From the NCBI GenBank assembly GCA_027082875.1, contig JALWTK010000086.1, positions 1-64,000 on the forward strand: a stretch of 64,000 bases of DNA. Direction: 5' to 3'. Positions 8,120 through 18,349 of this stretch are shown in pieces. Under the pieces are notes generated by a model. It was not told the DNA's origin and did no database searches. It was given only the letters and a program-made list of their open reading frames with translations. Position numbers and translations under genes: made by a program. The first letter of the stretch is position 1, and every line of letters starts with the position of its first letter. The DNA comes from Sulfurimonas sp. Lineage in GTDB: Bacteria; Campylobacterota; Campylobacteria; Campylobacterales; Sulfurimonadaceae.

Positions 8120-8728
8120 TTAAAACTTTTTTTCTATATAGAGTGTATTGTAATTTGAACCACCATGCTTTACATTATTAATAAGACCAAAGATACCTGA
8201 ACGGTGTTTCAGTGCCCATCCCAAATGAGTATCATAAAGTGGTTCATAGCGAATCAACCTGCCAAAATCAAAATCCAAACTTATATCAAGATAGTTGAGA
8301 ATTTTCGAGTTATTATCTTGATTTGATTCTGCATCTGCTTTCTCTACATATAAAATATTACTTGTATAAGATGCACCCTCACCAAAACCTAAACGTAGTC
8401 GATTTGAGAGAAAATCCATGTTGAGATAGAGTTTAAAATAGAGTGTAGTCTCATAAACTACAGAATCATTTACATTTCTATCATCAAATGCAGAAAGTCC
8501 ACTCTTTATGTAAAAATCAAAAGGTAAATCTAAAACACCCTCTTTAAGCATATACCCAGTATCCAGTGCTGTTACATAGAGTCCCTCTGGATAGTTAGAT
8601 GTAAAATCTCCTGAGATGATGTCACCTAAGTCACTTGTCGAGGCTTGACCATAAGCGAGACGTAAAGAGTAATTATTTTTGGCAAAAAGCGAAGTTATAA
8701 GAAAAAAGAGTAGTAGAGTAAGTTTCAA
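8120..8728 (-). CDS. PagL-like outer-membrane acyloxyacyl hydrolase family protein
   Basis: The 202-residue protein has a signal peptide (MKLTLLLFFLITSLFA) and alternating hydrophobic/polar stretches ending in IEKKF, as expected for a small outer-membrane beta-barrel. The segment LKHRSGIFGLINNVKHGGSNYNTLYIEKKF resembles the C-terminal part of lipid A 3-O-deacylase (PagL) proteins, where H-x-S holds the catalytic histidine and serine. A lipid A deacylase role is therefore plausible but unproven. It lies just upstream of hemJ on the same strand (9-bp gap). Confidence 0.65.
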   Translation of the reverse strand: MKLTLLLFFLITSLFAKNNYSLRLAYGQASTSDLGDIISGDFTSNYPEGLYVTALDTGYMLKEGVLDLPFDFYIKSGLSAFDDRNVNDSVVYETTLYFKLYLNMDFLSNRLRLGFGEGASYTSNILYVEKADAESNQDNNSKILNYLDISLDFDFGRLIRYEPLYDTHLGWALKHRSGIFGLINNVKHGGSNYNTLYIEKKF

Positions 8729-8763
8729 ATAGAGTCCTTGAAGTTTGAGAGAGAAGAGAGATT

Positions 8764-8786
8764 ATCAGTCTCAAGAAGAGGCTGAT
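8764..8786 (-). terminator. Hairpin downstream of hpf, possible terminator
   Basis: ATCAGTCTC (8764-8772) pairs with GAGGCTGAT (8778-8786) around a 5-nt loop. On the minus strand the stem is followed by AATCTCTCTTC, only moderately T-rich, so terminator strength is doubtful. Confidence 0.5.
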
Positions 8787-8809
8787 ATATTTTAGTAGCG
8801 CAGTTTAAA

Positions 8810-9139
8810 CTATGCGTCTAAAGTTTCTAAATCTTTTACAGATCCATTTTTATGATCAACAACTTTATCATGTAAACGGCGAAGAGCTTTTGATCCTTTG
8901 TCTATTGCCAAGTCAATAGCTGCATCTAAAGAGTCATCACCTTGAGTAATAATTACTGGTTGTGCATGAGCGATTTTAATATCAAACTCTACTAAAACAC
9001 CTTTTTTCTCAGCGGCAACCACACAGTTGATACTTGTAATATCTAATGAATATTTTCTGAATGCTTCTACAGCATTTTCGATGTGAGCCTTTGTAGCGTC
9101 ATTAAGTGTAATGTCTTTTGATCTAATTTGTAAGTTCAT
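8810..9139 (-). CDS. hpf: Ribosome hibernation promoting factor, short form (HPF/RaiA family)
   Basis: I start at the ATG at 9139, where AAGGA lies 7 nt upstream. A longer frame opens at 9160. The 109-residue product begins MNLQIRSKDITLNDATKAHIE and contains the HPF core (VVAAEKKGVLVEFDIKIAHAQ, DDSLDAAIDLAIDKGSKALRRLHDK). It lacks the long C-terminal dimerisation domain of long HPF. It binds the 30S decoding region and inactivates ribosomes in slow growth. Confidence 0.85.
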   Translation of the reverse strand: MNLQIRSKDITLNDATKAHIENAVEAFRKYSLDITSINCVVAAEKKGVLVEFDIKIAHAQPVIITQGDDSLDAAIDLAIDKGSKALRRLHDKVVDHKNGSVKDLETLDA

Positions 9140-9188
9140 AATAAATCCTTTGTTTACCAAAAGTGTAACAAAATAAAGCTGAGATTGG

Positions 9189-9194
9189 TATAAT
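9189..9194 (+). promoter_or_regulatory. -10 box for trpS
   Basis: TATAAT in the context GGTATAATACTG, 29 bp before the trpS ATG. Confidence 0.55.
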
Positions 9195-9223
9195 ACTGCA
9201 AAAAAAAACTAGGAATTTATTCT

Positions 9224-10189
9224 ATGAGAGTACTAACAGGCATTCAGCCCTCTGGTGATTTACATATTGGAAACTATTTTGGGTCTATTAGACAGATGGT
9301 CGAGGCACAAAGAACAAGTGAAACTTTCGCGTTTATAGCAAACTACCATGCAATGAGCAGTGGTAATGGTGGGGAAAGATTAGCAAAGCTTACTATGCAA
9401 ACTGCAACTGACTTTTTAAGTTTAGGCATAGACCCAGAAAAATCAACTTTTTGGGTACAGTCAGATGTTAAAGAAGTGCTTGAACTCTACTGGATTCTTT
9501 CTGCATTTACTCCTATGGGTCTACTAGAACGTGCTCATAGTTATAAGGATAAAACGGCAAAGGGTATCTCTGCAAACCATTCACTTTTTTCTTATCCAGT
9601 TTTAATGGCAGCCGATATACTTCTGTATTCCCCTGAGATTATCCCTGTTGGAAAAGATCAGATACAGCATGTAGAGATTGCTCGTGATATCGCTATAAAG
9701 TTTAACAATGAGTATGGAGATATTTTAACTATTCCAGAGTTTCGTGTTCAAGAAGAGGTACAGACTGTTCCTGGAACTGATGGGCAAAAGATGTCAAAAA
9801 GTTACGGCAACTGTATCAATATCTTTGGTGAAGAGAAAAAACAACTCAAAACTATTAAAAAAATAGTGACTGAGCAAGTAGCCCTTGAAGAACCAAAAAA
9901 GTTTGAAAACTGTAATGTCTACAATATGGCAAAACTCTTTTTAAATGAAAGCGAATTAGTTGATTTACAAAACCGTTACACAAAAGGTGGCGAGGGTCAT
10001 GGACACTTCAAGCTTTATCTTGCAGATGTGATGTGGGAGTACTATAAGCCTTTTAGAGAACAACGTGAGTACTACTTAAATAATCAAGGTGAAGTAAGAG
10101 AGATTTTAAAAATGGGTGCAGACAAAGCAAGAGCAAAAGCTGCTCCTATGATGGATAAAATCCGCTCTGCTACAGGGATTTTATACTAA
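9224..10189 (+). CDS. trpS: Tryptophanyl-tRNA synthetase
   Basis: The 321-residue class I synthetase shows TGIQPSGDLHIGNYFGSI with the HIGN signature (about residues 15-18) and the second signature KMSKS (about residue 190, in GTDGQKMSKSYGN). VLMAADILLY and VGKDQIQHVEIARDIA are also typical. Length is normal. It is monocistronic, ending in a hairpin shared with the convergent cytochrome gene. Confidence 0.97.
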   Translation: MRVLTGIQPSGDLHIGNYFGSIRQMVEAQRTSETFAFIANYHAMSSGNGGERLAKLTMQTATDFLSLGIDPEKSTFWVQSDVKEVLELYWILSAFTPMGLLERAHSYKDKTAKGISANHSLFSYPVLMAADILLYSPEIIPVGKDQIQHVEIARDIAIKFNNEYGDILTIPEFRVQEEVQTVPGTDGQKMSKSYGNCINIFGEEKKQLKTIKKIVTEQVALEEPKKFENCNVYNMAKLFLNESELVDLQNRYTKGGEGHGHFKLYLADVMWEYYKPFREQREYYLNNQGEVREILKMGADKARAKAAPMMDKIRSATGILY

Positions 10190-10220
10190 GTAAGTTTAAG
10201 AGTTCTCTCTTAAACTACTT
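10188..10220. terminator. Hairpin between convergent trpS and pentahaem cytochrome gene
   Basis: A stem of about 14 bp with one bulged A: GTTTAAGAG (10194-10202), TTCT loop, CTCTTAAAC (10207-10215), extended outward by AAGTA/TACTT. It lies between two converging genes and probably ends transcription from both sides, although strong T-runs are absent. Confidence 0.6.
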
Positions 10221-11408
10221 GAGTTCTAGACTCTTTTTAGCGATAAAATGGCGTTTAGACCAGTTCTTCCCCTTAAGCTTTAAAAGAGAGCGGACTTCTT
10301 CATTCACTAGTACATAGTTAAGCACTACCTCAACACTTGATGCACCTTTCATTTTAGACACTTTAAGTACCTTTTTCTCATGTGCCGCGATTGAGACATT
10401 TTCACTCTCTTTAAGTGCAAGATGAGGAATAGTTTTCTTTCCCTTTTTTCTTACATAGTGTGTCGTAAGAGAAATCGTTTTCTTCCCTATTACGTTTGTT
10501 CCATTTTTATAAGTAAGAGTAAGTTCTAACTCCCGAGCACCAAATCCACTAGGAATATTATGCGGTTGAGGATTCTTAATAGTAATATAGAGGCTATTCT
10601 TTTTCTCTTTTAACGATAAGCGAAGGGCATGTAACCACATTGTATCTGTATGTGCACCTTTAAAACCATGGTGACGGACATTACGCATCTTTACTTTACC
10701 ATCATACATTTTATATGTAGCAGCCACATCTTGACGATGCTCACCCATATGACACTCTACACACTTCTTCGAGCCTTTGACATACTCATCTTGCATATTT
10801 GTAAAAATGACACCATTTACACTTCTATCGTTGGCATGACATACAAAGCAGAGTTTATTTGGGTTTTTATCCATAAACTCATGATGTATTGTTTTATGAT
10901 AAGGAGATTTTGCATCACGAAAGGGTCCAGTCATAGTTCCAGACTTTGTCCATTCTACACGATTTATTCCGCGTTTACTTGCATCATATTCATCATGTAT
11001 CTTATCTATATTATGACAGACTACACAGTTTATTCCTTCACTAATAGAGTCTGCGTTCACAGCCTTATCTACTTCACTACCCTTATCAAGTCCCATAACG
11101 GCTGCTATCTCATAATCTTCATCTGTGGAAGTTACAGAGATACGAGGGTTATGACAAGTTGCACATTGAACTTTGACACTATTTAAACTTTTACGAGTTT
11201 TTCGTGATACATAATCAAGTGATTTTCTAAAGTACTCATCATTTTGATAGTGACTCTTTGAGTGCCAGGACTCATCCCACTCTTTTACTATACGAAGATG
11301 ACAAGCCTTGCAACTTTGTGAATCTTGATAGCGTTCATCTACTGCCACTACTTTTGCAGCACCAAAGAGTGAACTGAGTGTTACTAGAAAAAGAAGAAAG
11401 TACTGCAT
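10215..11408 (-). CDS. Periplasmic pentahaem cytochrome c-type protein
   Basis: The 397-residue protein has an export signal (MQYFLLFLVTLSSLFGAA) and five CxxCH motifs: CKACH, CATCH, CVVCH, CFVCH and CVECH, all in the first 225 residues. The arrangement resembles multihaem cytochromes of the c554 type. The C-terminal 150 residues are haem-free and beta-rich, with NIPSGFGARELELTLTY, a segment seen near conserved H/P residues in such cytochromes. The electron donor and acceptor are unknown. It lies 3 bp after argF, suggesting co-transcription without an obvious functional link. Confidence 0.85.
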   Translation of the reverse strand: MQYFLLFLVTLSSLFGAAKVVAVDERYQDSQSCKACHLRIVKEWDESWHSKSHYQNDEYFRKSLDYVSRKTRKSLNSVKVQCATCHNPRISVTSTDEDYEIAAVMGLDKGSEVDKAVNADSISEGINCVVCHNIDKIHDEYDASKRGINRVEWTKSGTMTGPFRDAKSPYHKTIHHEFMDKNPNKLCFVCHANDRSVNGVIFTNMQDEYVKGSKKCVECHMGEHRQDVAATYKMYDGKVKMRNVRHHGFKGAHTDTMWLHALRLSLKEKKNSLYITIKNPQPHNIPSGFGARELELTLTYKNGTNVIGKKTISLTTHYVRKKGKKTIPHLALKESENVSIAAHEKKVLKVSKMKGASSVEVVLNYVLVNEEVRSLLKLKGKNWSKRHFIAKKSLELK

Positions 11409-11411
11409 AAC

Positions 11412-12335
11412 TTATCCTTTGTGTTGATTAAGCCAAACCATTAAACCTTTTTGAGCATGCAGTCTATTTTCTGCTTCGTTAAAGACTATCTCACTATGCT
11501 CATCCATGATGTCCTCTGAAACTTCTTGTCCTCTATAAGCTGGAAGACAGTGTAAGAATTTTGCATCTTTTGCAGCAAGACACATCATAAGACCATCAAC
11601 CATAAAACCAGAAAAATCTTTTATGCGTTGCTCTTTTTCGTCTTCTTGACCCATAGAAGCCCAAGTGTCTGTAGTAACAATAGTCGCTCCAGAGATAGCC
11701 TCTTTAGGATCATTCATCACTTTGATAATCGCGCCGCTCTCTTTAGCCATCTCAAATGCTTCTTCTATGATAGCGGCATCTACTTCATAGCCCTTAGGAG
11801 TAGCGATACGAAGTTCAAAACCTAGTTTTGCAGCGAGCATAAGCCATGAGTGCGTCATATTATTTCCATCGCCTACATAAGCGACAACTGCATCTTTTTC
11901 TACCCCATACTCAACCATAGTCAAGTAATCAGCAAGAAGTTGTACGGGATGATAAGAGTCAGTCAGACCATTTATAACTGGTACTGTAGAGTTAGCTGCA
12001 AACTCCTCTATCATAGAGTGCTCAAAAGTACGTATCATAACCATATCACACATACTACTGATAACCTTTGCAGTATCTGCTACAGGTTCACCACGACCGA
12101 GATGAATATCACGGTTAGATAAAAAGAGTGCATGCCCACCAAGCTGGAACATTCCTGTCTCAAAGCTGACGCGAGTACGAGTAGAACTCTTCTCAAATAT
12201 CATTGCAAGTGTTTGCATCTCTAGCTGTTTCTTGTAAACGCCATCTTTAAGATCTTTTTTAATCTCAATAGCAATATCAATAATTTCTAAGATCTCTTCT
12301 TTTGTAAAATCTTTTAGTGTTAAAAAATGTCTCAA
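11412..12335 (-). CDS. argF: Ornithine carbamoyltransferase
   Basis: The 307-residue protein has the carbamoyl-phosphate binding motif [12 protein letters not shown] (about residues 50-61) and the ornithine-loop motif [11 protein letters not shown] near the C-terminus, with [12 protein letters not shown] between. It makes citrulline from ornithine and carbamoyl phosphate in arginine synthesis. Length is normal. The pentahaem cytochrome gene follows 3 bp downstream. Confidence 0.96.
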   Translation of the reverse strand: MRHFLTLKDFTKEEILEIIDIAIEIKKDLKDGVYKKQLEMQTLAMIFEKSSTRTRVSFETGMFQLGGHALFLSNRDIHLGRGEPVADTAKVISSMCDMVMIRTFEHSMIEEFAANSTVPVINGLTDSYHPVQLLADYLTMVEYGVEKDAVVAYVGDGNNMTHSWLMLAAKLGFELRIATPKGYEVDAAIIEEAFEMAKESGAIIKVMNDPKEAISGATIVTTDTWASMGQEDEKEQRIKDFSGFMVDGLMMCLAAKDAKFLHCLPAYRGQEVSEDIMDEHSEIVFNEAENRLHAQKGLMVWLNQHKG

Positions 12336-12389
12336 TTTTTCTTCCTAATATTTTTGTTTAATCTATATAATATAATAGTTTATATTAAT

Positions 12390-13364
12390 TTAACTTTTTT
12401 GAAGCATTTTTGCTACTTCTTTGGCATGATATGAGATAATTATATCTGCACCTGCACGTTTAAATGCTATCATCGTCTCCATAACAACACGATCATAGTC
12501 TATAAGATTATTCATTCCTGCCATCTTCAGCATCGCATACTCACCACTTACATTATAGACAGCCATCGGTAAGCTTGTTGCATCTTTTATCTCTCTTACT
12601 AAGTCTAAGTAAGCCAGAGCTGGTTTCACCATAAGGATGTCGGCACCCTGCATCTCATCACTCACAGACTCAGCGATAGCCTCACGACGGTTTGCTGGAT
12701 CCATCTGGTATGAAGAACGATCTCCAAAACTAGGAGTTGACTCAGCCACATCACGGAATGGTCCGTAGTATCCTGAAGCAAACTTTGTAGAGTAAGACAT
12801 GATAGGGAGTTCTTTATACCCTGCTCCATCTAAAGAACTACGAAGTTGCTCAATGATACCATCCATCATACCACTTGGTGCTATCATATCTGCCCCAGCT
12901 TTGGCATGGATGATTGCCTGCTCCCCTGAAATCTCCAAGGTAGCATCATTATCCACAGTCTCATTTACTTCATCAATAATTCCACAGTGTCCATGGTCTG
13001 TATATTCACAAAAACATAAGTCAGTTACTACAAACATATCAGGGTGAGCAGCTTTAATACCTCTTACAGCAGTAGCAATGATGCCATGCTCACAAAGAGA
13101 GTCACTTCCTATGGAATCTTTTGTATCAGGAATACCAAAAAGAATGATAGAGTAGATACCTAAAGACTTCAACTCTTCACACTCTTTGATAGCTACATCT
13201 AAACTCATCTGAAAAACACCAGGCATAGAGCTTACTTCTGTCTTGATATTCTCACCACTTCGTATAAAAAGTGGATAGATAAAGTCTTCTACATGTACAT
13301 GAGTTTCTCTTACTAAAGAGCGCAGATTCTTATTTAAACGGGTACGACGAAATCTTTGAAACAT
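12390..13364 (-). CDS. hemB: Delta-aminolevulinic acid dehydratase (porphobilinogen synthase)
   Basis: The 324-residue enzyme condenses two 5-aminolevulinate molecules to porphobilinogen. The catalytic lysines lie in MSYSTKFAS (about residue 197) and [10 protein letters not shown] (about residue 250). The metal site [14 protein letters not shown] contains three cysteines, which marks the zinc-dependent class rather than the aspartate/magnesium class. It serves haem synthesis together with hemJ. Confidence 0.97.
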   Translation of the reverse strand: MFQRFRRTRLNKNLRSLVRETHVHVEDFIYPLFIRSGENIKTEVSSMPGVFQMSLDVAIKECEELKSLGIYSIILFGIPDTKDSIGSDSLCEHGIIATAVRGIKAAHPDMFVVTDLCFCEYTDHGHCGIIDEVNETVDNDATLEISGEQAIIHAKAGADMIAPSGMMDGIIEQLRSSLDGAGYKELPIMSYSTKFASGYYGPFRDVAESTPSFGDRSSYQMDPANRREAIAESVSDEMQGADILMVKPALAYLDLVREIKDATSLPMAVYNVSGEYAMLKMAGMNNLIDYDRVVMETMIAFKRAGADIIISYHAKEVAKMLQKS

Positions 13365-13383
13365 TCTTAAACCTTTTTTTTGC

Positions 13384-13389
13384 TATAAT
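13384..13389 (+). promoter_or_regulatory. -10 box for ribA
   Basis: TATAAT in TGCTATAATTAAA, 43 bp upstream of the ribA ATG. Confidence 0.5.
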
Positions 13390-13431
13390 TAAATTTAGAA
13401 TACTATTTTACCCTTTTAAAGATTAAACTAA

Positions 13432-13995
13432 ATGAATATAACAATTTCCCAAGAAGCAAACTTACCCTCACGTTTTGGTCAGTTTTATGTCAAAGCCTTT
13501 AAACAAGGTGAAAAAGAACACCTAGTTATCTATGCAAAAAAGCTAGAGAAAGAACCTATTGTCCGTATCCATTCCGAGTGTTTGACAGGCGATGCACTAG
13601 GTAGCCTAAAGTGCGACTGTAGAGATCAGCTTGAATATGCATTAGATCTCATTGGTAAAGAGGGTGGCATGGTTATCTATCTCCGTCAAGAAGGAAGAAA
13701 TATCGGACTACTCAACAAAATAAATGCTTATGCCCTACAAGATCAAGGTTTAAATACAATAGAAGCAAACCACCAACTAGGTTTCGCAGCAGATGAACGT
13801 ACTTATGAAATCGTACAGTATATTTTAAATGATTTTAATATTGAAAGAATAAAATTATTAACAAATAATCCTGATAAAATGAGTGCATTAGGGGATATTG
13901 AAATACTCTCTCGCGTTCCCATAATCATAGAAGCAAATGAGTTCAATGCAGCTTACCTTGATACAAAACGCGATGAGATGGGACATCTCTTTTAA
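13432..13995 (+). CDS. ribA: GTP cyclohydrolase II
   Basis: The 187-residue stand-alone RibA has the zinc ligands in HSECLTGDALGSLKCDC (three cysteines, about residues 46-62) and the catalytic segment VIYLRQEGRNIGLLNKINAY (about 82-101), with LLTNNPDKMSAL following. It opens GTP to start riboflavin synthesis. It is not fused to RibB, unlike many bacterial versions. Its 3' end overlaps the opposing histidine kinase gene by 4 bp. Confidence 0.95.
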   Translation: MNITISQEANLPSRFGQFYVKAFKQGEKEHLVIYAKKLEKEPIVRIHSECLTGDALGSLKCDCRDQLEYALDLIGKEGGMVIYLRQEGRNIGLLNKINAYALQDQGLNTIEANHQLGFAADERTYEIVQYILNDFNIERIKLLTNNPDKMSALGDIEILSRVPIIIEANEFNAAYLDTKRDEMGHLF

Positions 13996-15371
13996 AAAAG
14001 TACTCTAAAAGTAGATCCTTCATGCTCTTTACTCTTTATCTCTAACTTAAAATGATGGAGTGCAAGAATATTACTTACTATGAAGAGTCCTAGACCAAGA
14101 GAGTTATTCCATGTATTTTCATTGACTCTGTAGAACTTACTTGTAAGATTTTCTATATCTTTTTTTGAGATGCCTATTCCTGAGTCACTTACACTGCAAC
14201 TCTCTGCATTAAATGTGATAATCACCTCATCTTCTGAATACTTAAAAGCATTTTCAACAAGGTTTGTGATGACCACACTAAAGAGTGAACTATCTCCTTT
14301 TATACTTATACCCTTTTCCCCTTTTATAATAACTTCTCGTTTTGGATAATTAAGTTTAATGTTCTCAACCGTATCGATAATAAGTTCAGAGAGATTTATA
14401 GTTTTGAAGTTCATCTCTTGTTGTCCACTATCTAACTTACTTGAGAGTCGTAGAGTATCTATCAGTTCACTCAATTTCACACCATTTTTGTATATCTTAG
14501 TAAGAAATTTTTGTCGAATATTTGGGTTTATCTTTTCATCTTCCATAAGTGTTTGTGAATAGCCATTTATTACAGCTATTGGGTTCTTAAATTCATGGCT
14601 AATTGCAGAAATGATATCATCTTTTTGCTTATTTGAGCTCTGAAGTTTTGCAGTGAATTTACTCTTTTGTTTCTCTTTTTTAGTCAAAATCTGTGCCACT
14701 TTTGTAAGAAGTAAAGTAATGTTATAGAACTCAAGTGAAAGTTCTGATCGTATATAAGTTTCTTTCTTTTTCTTAGTAAGTGAGCTTAAAAAGTTAGCAA
14801 TTTTTTCTATCTCTTTTTCTATTTTAGCACTTATCTTGTAAGTCACACTGAGTACGAAGAGAAAAAAGAGCAGTAAAAGGCCTAAAATCTCTTCACCTAA
14901 ACTTAAGAGATCTGCATTGATATTTTTTATCTCTTTTGAGAGACGTATATACATAGGAGGATTAAGATTATCATAACGTCTTGCAATATAGAGCAAGTCC
15001 TTGTCTATGGTTTTTGAATGGCGGATTTTAATACCATACTTATTTTTATTTGCTTCTACTATCTCCTCTCTATACTTATGATTTTCCATCTCTTTTTTAT
15101 CTTTATGGGATTCTGCAAGTATCTCTCCATCAAGATTTATAAGTGTCAAACGTAAACCAAGTTTAGTTTTTATATTTTTTGCAAGTTGATCAAGATTTGT
15201 ACCATCTTTGATAGTAAAAGAGATAATTTTTATATCATTTATGAGAGACTCTTTTGTCTGTTCTCTGTGAAAGTTCTCTATCCAGTAATAGACAAGTCCA
15301 CCAAGAATCAAGAAAAGTGTCGTAAAGATGAGTAAAAATTTACGAAGAATAAGTTGGTGGATATTTAACAA
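13992..15371 (-). CDS. PhoR-like sensor histidine kinase
   Basis: The 459-residue kinase has a membrane helix at about 12-30, an extracytoplasmic domain at about 31-155, a second helix at about 160-180, a HAMP-like linker, then HisKA with ISHEFKNPIAVINGY (phosphorylated His about 259) and an ATPase domain with NLVENAFKYS, DSGIGIS and GLGLFIV. The start is a TTG at 15371 that overlaps the end of the response-regulator gene, with AAGGG upstream. As the last gene of the pst cluster it is probably the phosphate sensor (PhoR equivalent). It is the only kinase near three response regulators. Confidence 0.85.
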   Translation of the reverse strand: MLNIHQLILRKFLLIFTTLFLILGGLVYYWIENFHREQTKESLINDIKIISFTIKDGTNLDQLAKNIKTKLGLRLTLINLDGEILAESHKDKKEMENHKYREEIVEANKNKYGIKIRHSKTIDKDLLYIARRYDNLNPPMYIRLSKEIKNINADLLSLGEEILGLLLLFFLFVLSVTYKISAKIEKEIEKIANFLSSLTKKKKETYIRSELSLEFYNITLLLTKVAQILTKKEKQKSKFTAKLQSSNKQKDDIISAISHEFKNPIAVINGYSQTLMEDEKINPNIRQKFLTKIYKNGVKLSELIDTLRLSSKLDSGQQEMNFKTINLSELIIDTVENIKLNYPKREVIIKGEKGISIKGDSSLFSVVITNLVENAFKYSEDEVIITFNAESCSVSDSGIGISKKDIENLTSKFYRVNENTWNNSLGLGLFIVSNILALHHFKLEIKSKEHEGSTFRVLF

Positions 15372-16033
15372 AATATATACCCTTCCCCTCGAACTGCTTG
15401 AATGTAATTCTTCTCACCACTAGGGTCTATACTCTCTTTGAGCCTTTTTATAGCGACATTGACAGTCTTAGGCTGTTTGTTTTCGCTATCGCCCCAGACA
15501 CGTTCAAGGAGAGTATCACGGCTAAAAAGTACATTTGGATTTTTGATAAATTCAAGAAGAAGTTCTGACTCTAAGTGAGTGAGTTTTACCATTTCACCAG
15601 CAACCGTGAAGCTTTTGTTACTAGTGTTGTAGAGGATATCACGCTGTTTTATGACCTCTTGTATTTGCTTGGTTCTACGTATAAGTGCTGCAACACGTGC
15701 CTTGAGTTCTGCAACATTAAAAGGTTTAGTGATATAGTCATCACCACCACGTTCAAAACCCTCTACTATATCATCAGAGAGGTCTTTTGCACTCACATAG
15801 ATAACAGGTTGATTATAACCCTCTTGACGAATAGTTTGTATAAACATACTCCCCTCAACACCAGGAAGGTTTCTATCCATAAGGATAAGCGAGACATCTT
15901 CTTCATCGAGAATATCACGGACATTAAGAGTATCTACACAAGAGATAACATCATAACCTGCACTGCTAAGAGTATAGTCAAGAAGATCTAAAATATCCTC
16001 TTCATCATCAACTATAAGTATTGTCTTTTTCAT
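15365..16033 (-). CDS. OmpR/PhoB-family response regulator (pst-linked)
   Basis: The 222-residue protein has a receiver domain (acidic pocket in IVDDEEDILDLL, phosphoryl Asp in LILMDRNLPGVEGS at about residue 53, Lys in YITKPFNVAEL) and a winged-helix DNA-binding domain. The latter contains PKTVNVAIKRLKESIDP and ends in VRGEGYIFC. It lies directly between phoU and the kinase and is the most likely PhoB equivalent. Two paralogues at 23540-24903 share MDRNLP and nearly the same recognition helix. Confidence 0.88.
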   Translation of the reverse strand: MKKTILIVDDEEDILDLLDYTLSSAGYDVISCVDTLNVRDILDEEDVSLILMDRNLPGVEGSMFIQTIRQEGYNQPVIYVSAKDLSDDIVEGFERGGDDYITKPFNVAELKARVAALIRRTKQIQEVIKQRDILYNTSNKSFTVAGEMVKLTHLESELLLEFIKNPNVLFSRDTLLERVWGDSENKQPKTVNVAIKRLKESIDPSGEKNYIQAVRGEGYIFC

Positions 16034-16069
16034 AACACTATTGTAGCATATTCTAGTTATGAACAGTGT

Positions 16070-16729
16070 TTAGTTATGAAGACTTCCACCTTTTTTTGCA
16101 TAGACTAAAAGGTTAGCGATACTGATGGCACGAGAAGCAATTTTTCCACTTTTACGTAGTGCTCTGAGCATTTTGTGAAATTTCTCAAAAGATTTGAGTC
16201 CATCTGCTTGAGCTGAGAGATTTCTCTCTACCATCTCATAAAGATCATCAGTCTTATTCTCTTCTATGAGTACATCGTTATAGATCTCGCCGATCTCCTC
16301 TTCATCATCACACTCAAGCATACTCAGAGTTAGCTCTATAGCCTTAACTGTTGAACTTTGCATAGGTACTGCATACTCGTTAATAGTCTCTACATCCACA
16401 TCAGAACATACAGCAGTAAAACCACGGATAAAACTTCTCGTATTTGAACATGCACGTGAAAGTTCATTTGTTATCTTCAGATAAGCGATGACTTGGCGAA
16501 GATCTCTTGCTTCTGGAGTGTAGAGTGCAAGTACTTTGATGATAGAGTTATCTATAGCATCTGCTTTTGAACCTATGTTTTTGATGTAAGAACGAGCCTC
16601 TTGAAACTTATCAGTGTCACAAGTTTTGATAGCTGCATTTATTAAGATATTTGCTTCAAGAAGACCATTACCTATCTCAAGAATTTTACTTTTTATCTCA
16701 TCTAAATTTGTTTGAAATTTCGATACCAT
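16070..16729 (-). CDS. phoU: PhoU-family phosphate signalling protein
   Basis: The 219-residue all-helical protein has two PhoU-like repeats (for example TPEARDLRQVIAYLKITNELSRACSNTRSF and RNLSAQADGLKSFEKFHKMLRALRKSGKIASRA). PhoU normally relays the state of the Pst transporter to the sensor kinase, keeping the regulon off when phosphate is plentiful. It follows pstB and precedes the regulator/kinase pair. A clear AAGGGA ribosome site precedes the ATG. Similarity to PhoU is by pattern and context, so identification is good but not absolute. Confidence 0.85.
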   Translation of the reverse strand: MVSKFQTNLDEIKSKILEIGNGLLEANILINAAIKTCDTDKFQEARSYIKNIGSKADAIDNSIIKVLALYTPEARDLRQVIAYLKITNELSRACSNTRSFIRGFTAVCSDVDVETINEYAVPMQSSTVKAIELTLSMLECDDEEEIGEIYNDVLIEENKTDDLYEMVERNLSAQADGLKSFEKFHKMLRALRKSGKIASRAISIANLLVYAKKGGSLHN

Positions 16730-16757
16730 TATTTTTCCCTTTTTTTAATATTTATTT

Positions 16758-17537
16758 TTAACCAAAACGACCAGTAATATAGTCTTCTGTCTTTTTCTCT
16801 TTAGGATTTAAAAAGATATTTTCAGTCTTATCAAACTCTATTAAATCTCCAAGATACATAAATGCTGTGAAGTCACTTATACGAGATGCTTGTTGCATAT
16901 TGTGTGTAACGATGGCGATACTGACATCTTTTTTCAGTTCAACTATAAGCTCTTCAATAGCCCCAGTTGAGATGGGATCAAGTGCAGAAGTTGGCTCATC
17001 AAAAAGCAATATTTCTGGTTTTACAGCAACCGCACGAGCGATACATAAACGCTGTTGCTGTCCACCTGAGAGTCCCATAGCAGACTTATCAAGTCTATCA
17101 TGAACCTCTTTCCACAGAGCTGAGCCCTTAAGTGCCACTTCAACACGATCAGCAAGTTCAGTCTTGTTCTTCACTCCAGCAATCTTAAGACCATAAGCGA
17201 CATTCTCAAAGATACTCATTGGGAAGGGTGTTGGCTTTTGAAAAATCATCCCTATCTTTTGGCGAAGTTCTATAAACTCGTTCTCTTTTTTGATCTCTAG
17301 AATATCACTCACACTTTTATCTTGATCTGTGAACTCTATCTTACCCTCGTATTTATTTCCAGGATAAAGGTCGTGGATACGATTCATACTTCTAAGAAGT
17401 GTAGACTTTCCACAACCACTCGGCCCAATAAGTGCCGTAATAGCATGGCGTTTGATAGGGAGGTTGATATTTTTGAGTGATGGATGCTCCACACCAGGGT
17501 AGGTAAATGAGAATTTTTTAATGTTTAAAACTGGCAT
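16758..17537 (-). CDS. pstB: Phosphate ABC transporter ATP-binding protein
   Basis: The 259-residue ATPase has Walker [10 protein letters not shown] (about residues 37-45), the Q-loop [19 protein letters not shown] typical of PstB, signature [14 protein letters not shown], Walker [13 protein letters not shown] and switch histidine in VTHNMQQA. It powers phosphate import through PstC-PstA. It lies 8 bp after pstA. Confidence 0.97.
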   Translation of the reverse strand: MPVLNIKKFSFTYPGVEHPSLKNINLPIKRHAITALIGPSGCGKSTLLRSMNRIHDLYPGNKYEGKIEFTDQDKSVSDILEIKKENEFIELRQKIGMIFQKPTPFPMSIFENVAYGLKIAGVKNKTELADRVEVALKGSALWKEVHDRLDKSAMGLSGGQQQRLCIARAVAVKPEILLFDEPTSALDPISTGAIEELIVELKKDVSIAIVTHNMQQASRISDFTAFMYLGDLIEFDKTENIFLNPKEKKTEDYITGRFG

Positions 17538-17545
17538 AATTTTTC

Positions 17546-18349
17546 CTATTTTTTGTTTCTAGTGATAAATCTACCACTTAAGTTGATGATAAGTACAAGG
17601 ACTGTGAGTATAAATGAAGCAGCCCAAGCTAAATCACGGCTAGACTCTTCTGGCTCATTTGCAAGATCGTAGATACTTACTGTCAATGAGGGAAATGATT
17701 CAGTTAAATCAAGGCTAAAATAGTTTGATGTCTCTGAAGTGAAAAGTAGTGGTGCTGTCTCACCGATGATGCGAGCAAACGCAAGGAGGATACCGGTCAT
17801 GATACCTACTTTTGCTGCTTTTATAACGATATCAATGATGACCTTGTACTTACTTGCACCAAGAGCAATCCCTGCTTCTCTGAGTTCACGAGGAACGAGA
17901 GAGAGCATATTGTCAGTAGTGTTTATAACAACTGGTATCATCATAATAGCTAAGGCGATAGCTCCTGCAAAACCACTTGTCCCACCAGTAGGAACAACCA
18001 CAACAGCATAAACAAAGGCACCAATAACAATAGAAGGTGCTGACATCATGATGTCAGAGAGGTCACGGATAACATCGGCATACTTCCCACGACCATACTC
18101 CTGTATGTAGATACCAGCAGCCATTCCAAGAGGAATACCGATAATAGAGGCAAGTCCAGCTAAAATCATCTGACCAACAATAAGGTTACGAAGTCCTCCA
18201 TCTATAAGGTCATTTAAAAAGAGTCCAAAGTGAAATGAGCTTAACCCTTTTATAAAGAGAGTTGTCAGTATCCAAGCTAAAAATGCTAAACCGATGAGTG
18301 CAGAAAAAATACTAAGTCCTAAAAAGATTTTATTTATGATAAGTCTCAT
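17546..18349 (-). CDS. pstA: Phosphate ABC transporter permease PstA
   Basis: The 267-residue protein has about six membrane helices and the ABC permease EAA loop [48 protein letters not shown] and [14 protein letters not shown] are typical of PstA. Its start overlaps the pstC stop by one base, indicating translational coupling. It forms the phosphate channel with PstC. Confidence 0.95.
   Translation of the reverse strand: MRLIINKIFLGLSIFSALIGLAFLAWILTTLFIKGLSSFHFGLFLNDLIDGGLRNLIVGQMILAGLASIIGIPLGMAAGIYIQEYGRGKYADVIRDLSDIMMSAPSIVIGAFVYAVVVVPTGGTSGFAGAIALAIMMIPVVINTTDNMLSLVPRELREAGIALGASKYKVIIDIVIKAAKVGIMTGILLAFARIIGETAPLLFTSETSNYFSLDLTESFPSLTVSIYDLANEPEESSRDLAWAASFILTVLVLIINLSGRFITRNKK

Noticed and set aside
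10650-11186. A 178-residue plus-strand frame
   Set aside because: It lies entirely inside the pentahaem cytochrome gene on the other strand and is rich in His/Cys/Thr only because of that gene's codons.
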